A stretch of 64,000 nt of DNA from Litomosoides sigmodontis. Lineage: Eukaryota; Nematoda; Chromadorea; Rhabditida; Onchocercidae. The translations under genes and the position numbers were made by a program. The notes below the pieces were generated by a model, which ran no database searches, was not told the origin of the DNA, and was given only the letters and a program-made list of their open reading frames with translations. The stretch is from the NCBI GenBank assembly GCA_963070105.1, contig OY718808.1, positions 2,158,238 to 2,222,237 of the forward strand, given 5' to 3'. Of this stretch, positions 25,271 to 38,200 are shown piece after piece. The number at the start of each line of letters is the position of its first letter. Within the stretch, counting starts at the first letter, position 1.

Positions 25271-27507
25271 ATGGAAGCGAGCACTGTGGGAACTGCTGTA
25301 CTTCATGGTAAGGATTATATGGGATATAGTTCCGTCGTTTTTAGTTTTTGAGCTCTTTTATAAGTAACTTTAAAATTTCTGTTGCAATGAAATGTCGCTG
25401 TACGAAAATAGCAATAGCTTATGTGGAACTGCGAATTTTTTGTCGCGTTTGCGGAATTAAAAATTTTTTATCAATTATGGTGGTTATTAGTCTTTTTCCA
25501 GAGCCATCTTCAGCTTTTGATCCAGATCGCGAAATGAAGGATCGCAAATTGGCTCAGATATTCAAAAAATTGCACATGGAGCAGGTGAGCTATTTTTTTT
25601 CTCTCAGGAACTCCTGTAAGATTTTTAATGATATATCTGCTTCATCCAAATTAAATAATTACAAAATATTCACATGGTTTGGATACTGTGTACTTAAATT
25701 TGATATATAAGCCGTAGGTTGTTGGGAACCTATATCAAAAGTGTCTTTAAATTCCTTAATGTTCTTGATTTTCGAGTGAATTCTATTTTGTTGCAGAGCT
25801 AATGAAAGACCTCATTCCTGCTTATCCCATGTTTGTAAAGACTTACTGATTGTTGCAAACTTCTAACTGGTAGGAAATGTGGTATATGTCTGAAGCCTAA
25901 ACTTGAGGAATTCATATACTTTTGATCGAACCACATTCATATACTCGATAAGTTTGAGTGAATCATTCAGTAACTCGATGAATTATGTTCACATATATGC
26001 TTTTAGGATTTGAATACCATGTTGGATTTTGATAATACTGTTTCTCGCCCAACAAAAGTTTCGTTAAATCATATGGAGGAACTAAAAACAAACAGTGAAC
26101 GCTGTCGACCGCGTAAAATACTCGACTATGCTGTGCTGGCCAAGGGACAAGGTGAATACTATTTTTTCTAGATGTCATTAACTTTTGCTAGAATTATAAA
26201 CTGAAATTGCGTGTAATCTGGTGCTTAACTTTTGTTTATTGTTTCAGAGAACTGCTGTATAATAAGGTGTAATAAATTGCAGAACTTGGCACAACATCTA
26301 TATTATAACATGAAGTATCGTGTGTTTTTCAGGCTATCATAACAATCTTGTGGGCTCTTTTGCAAGCAGCTATTCTGAGACAGGTGGCTCTAGTAAAAGT
26401 GGTGCTGGTTGCAAACGAATACGCTTCCAAAAAGATCGACCGGATGATAACGCTGCAACGTTCAGTGTCAAACGGCGTTCGCGGTGTGCCCGATATGCAT
26501 CTGTCCCAAAAAAGAACGGCAAGTCGCGGCGCTTTTCATTCCCATCGACTACGAATTGTGCCAGGAAAAAGGAAGCATCAAGACCACGAAATTTTGCTTG
26601 TGGAGCGAAAGGAGGTATCTTGAAAAGACGCATGAAAGACGCGGATAATATCAAGCAAGCATATTTCATTTCGAAAAAAGTATTGGACTCTCAAAATCAG
26701 CATTTTAAAGAATTTATGCTTCCAGAAAAGTGGATCAAGGAGAGAAAAAGAGTGAGAAAGATGAAGTCTGGAGAAAAAGAGAACACTGGCAGTGCGTCTG
26801 TTGAAGATTTAGCAATGGAACGCCTCGTGAGGGCCTTCAAAACCGCAAAACTTCTATATCCTGAAAAATTTGCTGAGTATTTTCCAGATTTTATGCATTG
26901 CTTTGAATCAGATGACAACAAAGGGAAAGGAAGTAAGAAAAATGGCGTGATGCCGAAACAAATGCATCTGAAAGCCATAAAAAATGAAGAAGATGCTGTG
27001 ACATTCGAGAAAAACATTGCATTGGATTCTGGTGATGATCTACCAAAAAGAATTCGTAAGATGCCAAAAATTTTACGAGAGTACTCAACAGGTATTGAAA
27101 TAGGAACCAAAAAGCTGGTTAATTTGAAGGAACAGGTACCTTCAGTGACTCAGAAGGTTCCACGTATTCGTGGCCCTTTAGCAGGCACATCGGGACTTCG
27201 TAAGCGGCGAAAAGCATCAACAAATTCAGCGCCGAACCAACTGATGGTTTTCAAATCTGAGCAAAATGGAAAGGCAGAAAATACTAAAGTGGGTGATTCA
27301 GAAGAGCTGGGCAGAATTTCGACGTTGAAGAGACGTAGGTGTGCTAAGAGTGGTTTTCGTCCGAATGCAACAATGAAAGCTACCGGTGTTAATGCAGCAA
27401 TTATCCAAAACAACATCGAAGATAGCGCAACGGAGTCTTCATCTGATGAATCAAGCAGAATGCGTTCATCAAAGAGACAACGGGCTCAAAGTGGCTTTTA
27501 CAAGTAA
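25271..27507 (+). CDS. Basic, probably nuclear protein of unknown family, complete
   Basis: Four exons join in phase: 25271-25307, 25502-25584, 26007-26151 and 26333-27507 (stop included). They give 479 residues. An acceptor, ATTTTCAG, ends about 43 nt before the ATG and could receive a spliced leader. The N-terminal ~90 residues look folded and helical (KDRKLAQIFKKLHMEQDLN). The large last exon encodes a Lys/Arg/Ser-rich region with many basic clusters such as GLRKRRKAS, TLKRRRCAKSGF and SSKRQRAQSGF, typical of nuclear-localised or chromatin-associated proteins. The motif K/R-K/R-x-R/Q-x-A-x-SGF occurs twice near the C-terminus. I do not recognise the family. The nuclear location is inferred from charge only. 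Overlapping minus-strand open frames in 26370-27416 are shadows. Confidence 0.78.
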
Positions 27508-29100
27508 GCGTTCTCCTGTTCTCTCCTTCTACAAGTAACTGTTCTCTTGTTGCTAGAACTGAATGTTAGATAGGAGGAGCTTGCTTGGAAGGAAATGTCA
27601 AGAATAGAGTGATCTTTATGTGACCTGCAAAAATTTGGCTATATTTTTTTGTAGTTAATAATTTAATTGATGTTAACTCTCATGTTCTATTAGGATATGA
27701 GTCATCAGTATTGTCTTTAAAGGACGCCAAGAATTAACTATCGTTCATGTATATAAATATCTTGCGGAACATTTTATGTAAAGTAGGCATCAGATAAGTT
27801 TCATTTTCAGAACGATGGTGACACTGTACGACAAAAAACGTTCATGAGCGCATGGACGTATGACATGATGAAGAAGGAAAAACAGTTGACTTTGTTTTCT
27901 TTTTTGAACCTGAATTGTATGCATAAATTGCGAGCACTGGATGTTTTTCACTTCGTAAATTTTTTGTTCTTCTTATAGTGACTTCTATTATTTGATATTC
28001 CGAATTTTGTTAAAACTCGGAAATCCACATCTGATGAGGAGCAGTAATATTGATTGCTTAAATAGAGTTGAAATTTGTAGGTTATTCAAGGAATTTGTTT
28101 TTTTTAGTGGGAGTTATTCCTTCCGTTTGTTTCTTGGTCAACTTTAACAGTTAGTAGAAATTGTCTAGGAAACGAGACAAGTTACCTCACTGTATACATG
28201 TTTGAATTTTGAGGAATTTATTGGAGAATTAATTGGGGTTATTGAAGTTTTCTTGACAAAGGAATTGAATTATTTATTGATTTTATTGCTGGCTAAGGCA
28301 TATTTAGTGCCATGTTGATCTCATCAGTATTCTTAAACTATTCTTATTTTACGATGAAAATATTTTCGCATTTTTCTTTGTTTATCACTATCGTGATTTA
28401 ACTTGAGGAGTTTTCTCTTTTGACTTTTTCATGAATTTTTCTTGGTATAATATTTTATTTTACGTGTTGGTAATACTGATTTCCTCTGTTATCATTTATT
28501 TTTTATTAGAAGTGAATCGTCAACTCGTCAAGCTACAGATTGAACTTCAGATTTTTCTTCTCCATGTAACAGTTTAGTTTAGATAAGCTAATATTGTGCA
28601 GAAAATCATTGAATAAATTTTGTTGAGGAATGGTTTTGTGCTACCACTGGCAAGTTTTTCTGCATCCTGAGTTGAATTTTTTTTTCGAAATTCAGGATGC
28701 AATCTGAATGTTCTTCTGTGCTCTGGCTACATTTTGTTCAATTCCACGTTTCGTTGTATCAAGAAGTTATGTCTATTCAAATAGTAATTTTGAAACAAGC
28801 TGCTCGCTGAAAATAAATAGTGATCATAAAGTGACGACGTTACCGTTATAACGAAATCGGTAATTATGATGTAATTCTTTATGGAGTTGTACCGTTATAA
28901 CAAAATCGGTAATTATGATGTAATTCTTTATGGAGTTGTAAATTAGGAAACGTTTTGAAGAATATCAACGATTTCTTATGGCATCGCATACAAAAAGTAA
29001 AGATGTAAAAAGTCAGTGTTGTTGTGTCACTATATATACCTCGTGAAAATTACGAAAAAAAAAGCTTTAATTTAATAATGAAATTGAAATGTTAGGAATT
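27508..29100. other. Intergenic stretch, convergent gene ends
   Basis: Contains the 3' flanks of the plus-strand gene ending at 27507 and the minus-strand gene ending at 29101. No coding evidence. Includes a 49-bp tandem duplication. Confidence 0.6.
28841..28938. repeat. 49-bp tandem duplication
   Basis: Two adjacent copies begin TACCGTTATAAC and end TATGGAGTTG. They differ at one base (ACGAAATC versus ACAAAATC), so the duplication is recent. Confidence 0.93.
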
Positions 29101-32068
29101 TTAAACTTTTGTACGGTGCTGTTTACTCCATTGTTGCTGGATCAAATTTGAAGTGAAATCACAAGCGGGTATGAATGCATAGCAGGTAATATCTATTGTA
29201 GAAATGAGGCAGAATTGAGTTGCTCGGGCAATGTAGCTGTAGAAACCGGTACCACAGATCACATTACATGGCACTTCCATTTCCGCTTCACAAACATTGT
29301 AGATAGCCTGCTTTGATGCTTCTGCGTCATGTTCCATGATATTCTTTAAAATAATTTTAGAAATGTAAATTCCATTGATGACTAATTAATCTTCGTCAGG
29401 AAATTGTATTACTGTTGATAATTTAACAGTAAAAAATTAATATTTCGTTTGATAACTTTCTTTGGAATTTCACAGTTTCATAGCGCATTGTTTTTACTAC
29501 TATATTAAACTAATAGAAAAAAAACATTAACAAAAGTAAATAAAAAATAAAAAATAACTAATAAAATTACAATTTACACAATTTATTAATGTCTTAGAGA
29601 GCAAAATGTGAATGCTAAACTAAGGAATGAAATATTTCAATAATTTCATTTTTACGCTGCAATTTTTGTTTTCATTTAAGATTTCGTATGAAAAAGAAAC
29701 AAATGATAGAATGTGTAGGTAATACGGCCATACAATACGCTAATGACAAACCTGTAAAATGATGTGTTTCAGGCGAGGACTGTTGCACCGTTCCAATTCA
29801 GTGGGGTGAAATGGATTTGCATGATCAAACTCACAACGCGCACCAATGCAATCAGGCTGAATAAATTTTTAAATTTATAAAACATACTTTAACGACATTC
29901 AATTATCGTTGAAATTGTGGATGGGAAAAAGACGAGTTCAATTAATGCGTTCAATTAATTAAAATACTAGTTCGATTTTATTACAATACTAATTCGGTTT
30001 TTTTTCTCAAATATCAAGTTGTTAATTTAAAATATTGAAATCTAAAATGCATAATATGTAATTTATTAATTAAAATGTGCGAAATGATTTCGTCTTTTTT
30101 TTGCTCAAAAAAAATGAAACAGAAAAAAAAGGAATAGCAAACATTTACTCTTGTCGTATATGCTAAATTGATGTTGTGGTCATTGGACATTAGTTGTGAT
30201 ATTGTTGGTTGTTGCTGCTGCTGTTGCTGCTGCTGTTGTTGTTGTTGTTGAAAGCTAAGTGTTCCACCGTATCGATTACCGTAATTCTGATAATTATGAC
30301 TATTTGGAATATTTTGATAGAAGATATTTCTATTCGGATAGGCAACGTGAAGAACTGATTGCTGTGACGGTGGAGGATACACTTTTACAGTGTGTATTGA
30401 TGCTTCTTCGATAGTTTTTGAATTTGGTGGTGGAAGACGTTCCATTGCTTCGTTATCGTTCGCACGTGTGGAAAGCTTTTGATAGTGAAATGGTGGATTT
30501 CGTGCAGCAACTTTCGCTCTATGCACATTCCTGTGAATTTGAAGTGTTAATTAAAATAAGTGAAAAAAGTGAGTGTTCCCTATTTTGGCAAATTTTTAGG
30601 GTAAAAAAAAACTGTTTTAAACATTAAAATGTTGGATGGAAAAGTTGTAATTGACCTGATTTGTGGGATGATATATGCAGATGGATCACTGATAAATGAT
30701 TCATTTAGTTTCATAAACTGATTGCTTATATTATTTGTATCATCAATTTCATCATATTCACTTACTGCTCTATGTCTTTGATTCTAAAAAAAAAAAGAAA
30801 AAAAGGAAACAAATGAAAAAAGGTTACTGATTATCTTTGTGATAATTGCAACAATTTTCATTTCCATTTACAAATGATAAATGAGATTGTGAAGTGGTAG
30901 TTTTCTCTTTGTGTAAATTTTTAAATTTTATTTTCTTCTTTTAATTAAAAGGTGGTTGTGTTACACTTACATACTGTGGCATCACTTTGCTATAATCAGT
31001 GATAAATGTTTCCCAGTCGTTAAATGTGATATTAGTCTAAAATTTATGGATTATTAGAACTTATGAGAATATCAAAATTTTCTGCAAGTTACATTTTGCC
31101 GCTCCTTTTTTTTTCTTTCAATTAGCGAGATGAAATGAAATTTTTTGCTTTTTACTTATTTTGAGCTATAATTCATTAATTGCTAATTATACTTTTTTTT
31201 TTCAATTAGCATCACGCTTTATGATCGGAAATGATCGCTGTTGCTGTTGTTGTTGCATAGATTGGATCGATAAGTACAGATAAGTAAGATTAGAAGAAAG
31301 AGTTCTCGGAGCAATTATAAATTGTTTTTTGTTTAAGAAGTTGATCTTGCTGATAGTACAAAAATGAAAGAAACCGGATCGATCGAACTGTAACTCTCTC
31401 TGTCCTTCTTTTGTCGATAATTTGGCGCTAATGTCCTATTACCGCTATCAACACTTTCTTTTGCATTCATAAAATTGCCGTCATCGTTGTACCTTTGCTT
31501 GTTGCGATGTAAATTTTGAATCTGCCGGAATGCCTGTAATTCTTCTAAGTTTATTTCTTCTTTAAATTTTATTATTTTAAAAAAAATTTAAATGAAATTT
31601 ACAATTTCACATTGTGTAGCAAAATTTTTCCACACTACATTTGTTGGATGAATGAATAAGCTGTGAATGTTTGGCCATTATTTTTAGTGCAGAAACTGAC
31701 CAAATCAATCTGATCGTTTCAAGTAATTAGTCTAAAACAAAAATCAAAAAAACAAAAACTTTTTTACTTTCATACATTTGTTGCTTTTTCACATCACATC
31801 AAAATTACAATGTACGAGGAAATTAAGGAATTTTTAATCGAATCTCAAATGGCTGTTAAAACTATGAAAAGCAATGGTACCCGGTACAGTCTAACTTATC
31901 GTTCACTTTATTAAATTTTAAACTTCCATCCTACCTTATAGTAACGTAAACGTCTCTCACGTATTTGCTTCCATTCCTCCAAAATTTCGGAACTTTTTAG
32001 TGGTATCTTTGAGCTTATCCCAAGTGGACTGCTCAGCTTAGAGGTTTTGATTGCAGCTGCTTGATCAC

Positions 32069-32103
<35 letters not shown>

Positions 32104-32396
32104 GCGTAACGTCGATCGTTGTGGAACGATGAATTTTGATAGCTTTGAATTGTTGCTAATGGTGAGTGTTCGTGATAGCTATCATCACTCCCACTGAATA
32201 TTATCAATTTTTGTGAATTTTTTTTCGCTAATTTGTTCAATTTTTGCAGCAATGTTTGTCTGATATTGGTGGATTCATCCTCAATGAATGCTAAATCATG
32301 CGATTGGCGATTCGAGATGGTCAGTGCTGGCTCTACGCTTTCAGATGACGTAAGAATGATTGCAGGGATGACCAGCAACATTGCTAGCGTAACCAT
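29101..32396 (-). CDS. Secreted ground-like domain protein (hedgehog-related), unusually long
   Basis: Seven minus-strand exons join in phase: 31935-32396, 31375-31533, 30971-31036, 30656-30783, 30149-30530, 29752-29856 and 29101-29343, giving about 514 residues. The ATG at 32396 lies 11 nt after a CTTTCAG acceptor, probably a spliced-leader site. Residues 1-22 (MVTLAMLLVIPAIILTSS) form a clear signal peptide. The middle is low complexity, with an 11-residue threonine run and a 14-residue glutamine run. The last ~110 residues form a ground-like domain: PDCIGARCEF, then CNSPRLKHIILQNI, SKQAIYNVCE, CNVICGTGFYSYIARATQFC and DITCYAFIP, with the family's conserved cysteines. Such proteins belong to the nematode hedgehog-related group and are mostly linked to cuticle and moulting. 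The exon 2 donor (CCG/GTTTCT at 31375, or an alternative at 31360) is uncertain. Confidence 0.87.
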
Positions 32397-35203
32397 TGGT
32401 TGTTGCACTGAAAGAGATTGAATTTGAATTAGTGTAAAGAAATGAAACGGTGATAAAAATCATGCCAAGAAAGTGATAGCACAGCTAAGCAGCACCACTT
32501 CCAATCAATCGACACGATGTTGAACATTTGCAAAAATTGGGCCATATTTCGTGAAATATAACAAAATGAAATTGAAATGAGGTAATTGAAATGAAATATT
32601 TCGTGGAATATAGTCGATTTATTTGGAAATTAAAAATGAAATATTTCGTGGAGAAATGCAAACGTTAGTGTCGCTGAGCTGATTTCATTTGAGAAACGAA
32701 TTTTTTTCTGCAAGAAGTAAGTGATTTCTTGTCTGGAAAATCTATCTGTTCGAGAGTTAAAAAAAAAACATTGCAAATTTAAAATGCAATATTTTAAAGC
32801 AAAATCTCAACGATTATTTCAGTCTTTTTTCCTATCCTTTACTTCTCATCATAATGTGCTACACAAACGAGATTTATTAAAATCAAAAATTTCAAAATGG
32901 CTTTATTCCTAATTTCATTTTATCAGGATGTGCAAGAAAGCGGGATCATATTTTAACACATACGGATTCAATGATCTGTACTTCAACAGTGAGATCAGAC
33001 TATTAGCAATTTTTGAAAATGACTAAAATACCGGACGAGAATTTCTCAGTCTTATCCAAAATCTTTTTTCATTCTTGATGTATGCAATATATACTTCGTT
33101 TCAACCGACGAGCCTACCAGAAAAGAATGTGTAATATTGAGAGAATGAGAGTGTTGCTGGAAAAGTAATAAATGAAAAGTGAAGAAGTTACTACCAATTG
33201 AAATATGTGGCCATTCGTTTTGAAAATTGTGATGACCAATTCATCCAACAATGATGCAAAAACTCAATTAGGCCATTTCATTCCAGTTTTGATTTGGCTT
33301 TAAGTATCAGGTTGAATGGGAGCATCCATCGCCTTTCCTTCTTGGTGTTTGAAATGCATGCGAAATTTATTTGTTAATTTTATTTGCCAATATTCTACAA
33401 ATAACATTGATGATATTGTTGACCCAAACAACGACACGCTGATTAGCGACAAGTGCGCATGGTGACACGATTCCACTCTTATCATTCAAATATAACTCCA
33501 TTTATTAAATATCATAATTCGTTTTTTTTTTTGAAATTTACAATTTCATACATTTTTGAGGAGTTTATTTTCACATCTCTAGTGTATCATAAAATATCAC
33601 TTCATTTTGTTCATTTTTCATAGTTTTTTTTTTCTCAGCTATGTCTCATTTAGATTTATTTTTAGCAAAATAGGATGAAAGTAAGCTAGCATTTATTACT
33701 TTTAGCTTCTTACTGTAAATCATATACTCTTATCCGTTTACCTGTATTCATACATTTGCGGTTATGGTATTGTTGAGTGTATTCTTATTTCATTTAAATT
33801 ATTGTTAACTTGTTCGTTGATGAGTTTACAATAGCAAAATACAATAAATTCATTATCACTTATAGCTTTATATATGAATCAAATTAATTATTATTGACAT
33901 TTCAATGGATTCGATAAATTTATGATGAAAATTTTGAAATTTCACATATTTCATCATCTTCATTGCGACACGATCGATCTTTTTGTCGTTTAATCATAAC
34001 GCTATTGTAAAAACTCAAATTATTTTTCAACACATTTTTCAAATTAAATTATTCCATTGTTACAAAACAAATTGTTTAAAATGCAATTACTTAAAATTCA
34101 TTGTTTGTATGAGAAATATGGAAAGAAAAAAAAAAGGACAAAACGCTCATGTTTTTCAATTAACTTACTTTTTTTAATATTAAGAAATGTTTGAAACTAA
34201 TCATTTTAATTACCAATACTTTCAAATATTTAAAAGGTTAAAGTGAAAAATTATTTTAACGTATTAAAAAATGCTCAATTTTAGAAAATGAAAAATTGCG
34301 TGAGCATAAAATGGGAACATTTGGCAATGTTTCATCTCTTTTAACTCTCTGAGAGAGAACCTCTCTCTCCATCATTCCCATCTACTCACTACTCAATTGC
34401 TGCAAGACGAGGACAACCATTCAACCATCCAACCATCCGAACCATCCGAACCATCCGAACCATCATCCAATCAACCGACCAATTACTGATGACGGCACAA
34501 AGGAGAATTAATTCCGTCCTTGAACTGCTTTTTGTGGATTCCTCCGTGTCATCGATGTCGTGATGTTCGTGGCACGGTTTGTTGTTAGGTAACACCTTCG
34601 TTGATTTTCCACATTATTCAATCGAAATTTTTACACATTTTATTTTAAATTAATGATTTTATTCCGAAACAATTTAGCGACAAAGTTTCATTTCACATTA
34701 ATATTAATCGTCAATTTGCACTCCACGCTAATCACTCACTTTCTATTTTTAAGTCTAACTAACCAGGAAGGTACACGTAGCAACACGTTTATTTATTGAT
34801 CATACGTACGCTCTTGTATTAATTTTATTTCTTCCTCAAATATATTTAACATATTGAATCAATCCTTTCAAGCTTTTTCATCTTGCTTTTTCTTTTTTTT
34901 TATCGCTAACAGCACAAATTACACGAAATTTATACTTTTTAAATTTTTTAATAGATGTTTTATAAAAATTATTCATTTCTTGTTTTCTGTAGAAGAAAAA
35001 AAATGAGCTACTCAATTTTTGGTTTAATTGATTGAAATCTAAGACGTGTGCTGCAAAATATCTTTGTTGATATTTTAGTGCAGCAGTATGCCTGGACAAT
35101 TAATCATCGTTCGTCCACCAATTGTCCACTAATTATCATCCTCAAATGCAAACAAAAAAATGATTGTAATTGATAGCAAAAATTAATTCAACCGTCTTTT
35201 TCA
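32397..35203. other. Intergenic region between divergent genes
   Basis: Separates the minus-strand ground-like gene from the plus-strand transporter, so it probably holds both promoters. It has short degenerate repeats (AAATATTTCGTGGA at about 32595 and 32638; ATCCGAACC units at 34434-34463). No supported exons. Confidence 0.6.
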
Positions 35204-35204
35204 G
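35203..35204 (+). promoter_or_regulatory. Probable spliced-leader acceptor of the transporter gene
   Basis: The acceptor TCTTTTTCAG ends about 56 nt before ATG 35260, with no upstream coding exon in phase. Confidence 0.45.
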
Positions 35205-35259
35205 GTTACAATCGGTGCTCTTTTTTTTCCCGCGACGCGTACTTATTTACCTGCGTAAA

Positions 35260-38200
35260 ATGGATAGGAATTTCGCACCGTTGCTAATATTCGTCATACT
35301 TGTACTCGAACTTCTCGCATTCACCTCTATTTTACCGCTTTTTCCAGCTCTCATTGAGTATTACGGATTAGATGAACGAAAGGTAACGCAGTAGAAACTT
35401 TTTGCAACATTTCAAAAAGCTAATAATCAATTAGATTAATTAGTAATTAATGATAGAAATGAGTGTGCTCGCTGTTCCTATATCATTTTGTACTATTTAA
35501 ATGTGCTACTGTAGGGAAAATTCCACCGATAATTGTGTTAGTTGTTTATTTCGTGGTTGAATAGTTGAAGCTTTTAAAATGTAACAACGAGGTGAAATTT
35601 ATTGAATTAATTTAAATTTTGTCATCCTTTTTTCTTTCGTAAATTCAAAATTGAGTGGAAATATTCAAAAATTAATTCTATAATTGGTTTTCAATAAAAA
35701 AAGTGTTAAAAATTTTTTGCAAGATACTTGCACATTTCCTGAATGGTGCTTTTTTTTTTCATTAATCGAATTTTTCATTATTTTTATTAATTAGATTTAG
35801 CTCAAGATAAAGCCGTCTCATCACATTTGAGTGTTTCAGGATAAGGTTTATGATGCTATCGAAATGTTTTGTCACTTTTTTGAAAGTGCCGTCGGCATAC
35901 CATCATCAAAACATCTACATTCCGTATTTTTTGGTGGTAAATATTTTTTTTTTTAATTTTTACTAAAATAATTATTTCATTGTTTGTTGTAGTATGCCAC
36001 ACAAAAGCGAAAACGAAATTAGCAAATTTCATAGATAAAAGATTAATTAAAACAGTGAAGTTTTTTGAAATATACGTGAAATATTGATTGTTCGAGTGCA
36101 GGTGTGTTAGGATCGCTTTACTGCTTACTTCAATTTCTCTCCTCACCCTTACTCGGTGCGTTATCAGACGTTTGTGGGCGCAAACCTGTTCTACTATTTT
36201 CTATTGCTGGGACATTACTTTCCTATGTAGTAGGTTGTTACTTTTTTTAATTTTAAATTTTAAATTTCAATTTCTCACTTATTGTTGAACGTAAATTCAG
36301 GAAAGATTGTTTGCAAATAACGAACGTCCTGTTTCGTTATTTGTAAATAAATAAATTTTTACAAACTTTTTTGCAACTAATACTAAAAGAAAAAAAAAGA
36401 ACGTACAATTAAAATCTGAAATTTTTGTGTGAAATGAAACTTTTTGCTTTTGAATTCAATGGTTGAAATGATTTGCTGTATAGGTATGGGCCACTGCAAA
36501 TAGTTTTACCTTCTTCGTGCTATCACGTGCGGTTGGCGGCTTAAGTAAAGCAAGTGTTTCAATATGCATTGCTATTATGGCTGATGTTTATTCGAGGAGT
36601 AAAATTGGCCAAGGCATGGTATGCTATATGAATGCCACTACTTTAAATTACCTTAATGATGAAGTGGTAATTTTGATAGCATTAGTGATAATTTTGATAT
36701 GAATTATTCCCTCTCCCTCTCCCCCTCCCTCTCTCTCTCTCTCCCTCTCTTCATAGATCATTAATATCATTAATTTAGTGCTAAAAATAACCGATTTTGA
36801 GCAACCATCAAAATGCTAGTAGTGCAAGCGTTGTGTGCAACATTAAATGAATGATAGCATTCCTTCTACAAACTTAGCCAAGCCTTTTTCCAATTAGCCA
36901 ATTTGTGTACTTGCATTTTTAGGCAATTATTGGTGCAGCATTTTCCATAGGCTTCCTAATTGGTCCTACGATTGGCGTGTACTTTTCACGTATTGCTGTT
37001 GACGTTGGCACTGAAATGGTCGTTGATGCGCCAGCTAAATTTGCTATTTCGCTAACAGTGATAGAGCTCGCATTCGTTATTTTACTTCTACCTGAAACTC
37101 TTGCTAGCACGCAAAGAGTTCGTTTACTTGTAAATCGTTCACGTCAAACGTTACTTTTAATACGTCAAACGTTACTTGCTATATGTGTATAGATGTGTAT
37201 CTAATAATTTGCTAAAATTTTTTGTAATTATAAGAAATAGAAAAAACTGCTTCCTAACATTCTCAAACAAACATATTGATTGATTGAAATGAACATTTTT
37301 GTATGACGGATATTAAATGTTGAAATAAATTCCAATTGAAATGAATTTTTTTTTTTAAAAAAAAAAAGAGATGGACAATGATCTTTTGATGTTTTAGAAG
37401 ACATTATTTGATGAAGTACTCAAAAATTGCTTATTGTATATCAAACCAAGCGCGCTTTTTCAATTTTCTGCTATTGGCAATCGTTCTGGTAAGATCATCT
37501 TACTGTTATCATTTATTTAAATCAAATCATTCAATTATAAATGTGTAATAAAATTATCACGAAAATTTCAGTTAAGTTTCAGAGTGTAATTTTCTAAATT
37601 TTACATTTTACAACGACTAATAACTATTGCCTAAGTGGAGTGATTTAATTACAAACGACATGTGATAGTTTTGACGGGCGAATTAAGAATGTTAATTACT
37701 GTACGTTGGTAATCTCTAGGGCTGACGATTCAGGCGTGGAAGTAATGCGATCATATGGACGCGTGTACTTTATTTATATGTTTTTTTATTCAGGACTTGA
37801 ATTTACACTTTCATTTCTGACGCACACTCGTTTTAACTACAACAGGTTTTGCTTATGGCATTCACTTATTTAATTTCATGCTATGAAAATTTTATTTCTG
37901 TGTGAATTCTGACGCTGAAATATGCAGGTGCAAAGATGCCTTGTGCTATAAAAATGTAAGGTGAAAAAGTTTTGGTGATTAATTCATTACTGTTAAATGA
38001 AGGCATCAGCAATGGCAAGAATTACAAAATTACTAAAATTCGATAATTTTAATTGGTTAGAAAAAGGCGGAATGGCGTTGTTAGAGACGAAAAAAGAAGA
38101 GGAAGAAGATAGTCTGCCCTAATTATCAGTATGTTTTTAACTTATTTCAATTTTATCAATTTTTAGACATAAATTTATAAGTGTTTTTCAGCAAGCAACA

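Noticed and set aside
26370..27416. Minus-strand open frames of 88-137 residues
   Set aside because: Antisense shadows of the large exon at 26333-27507.
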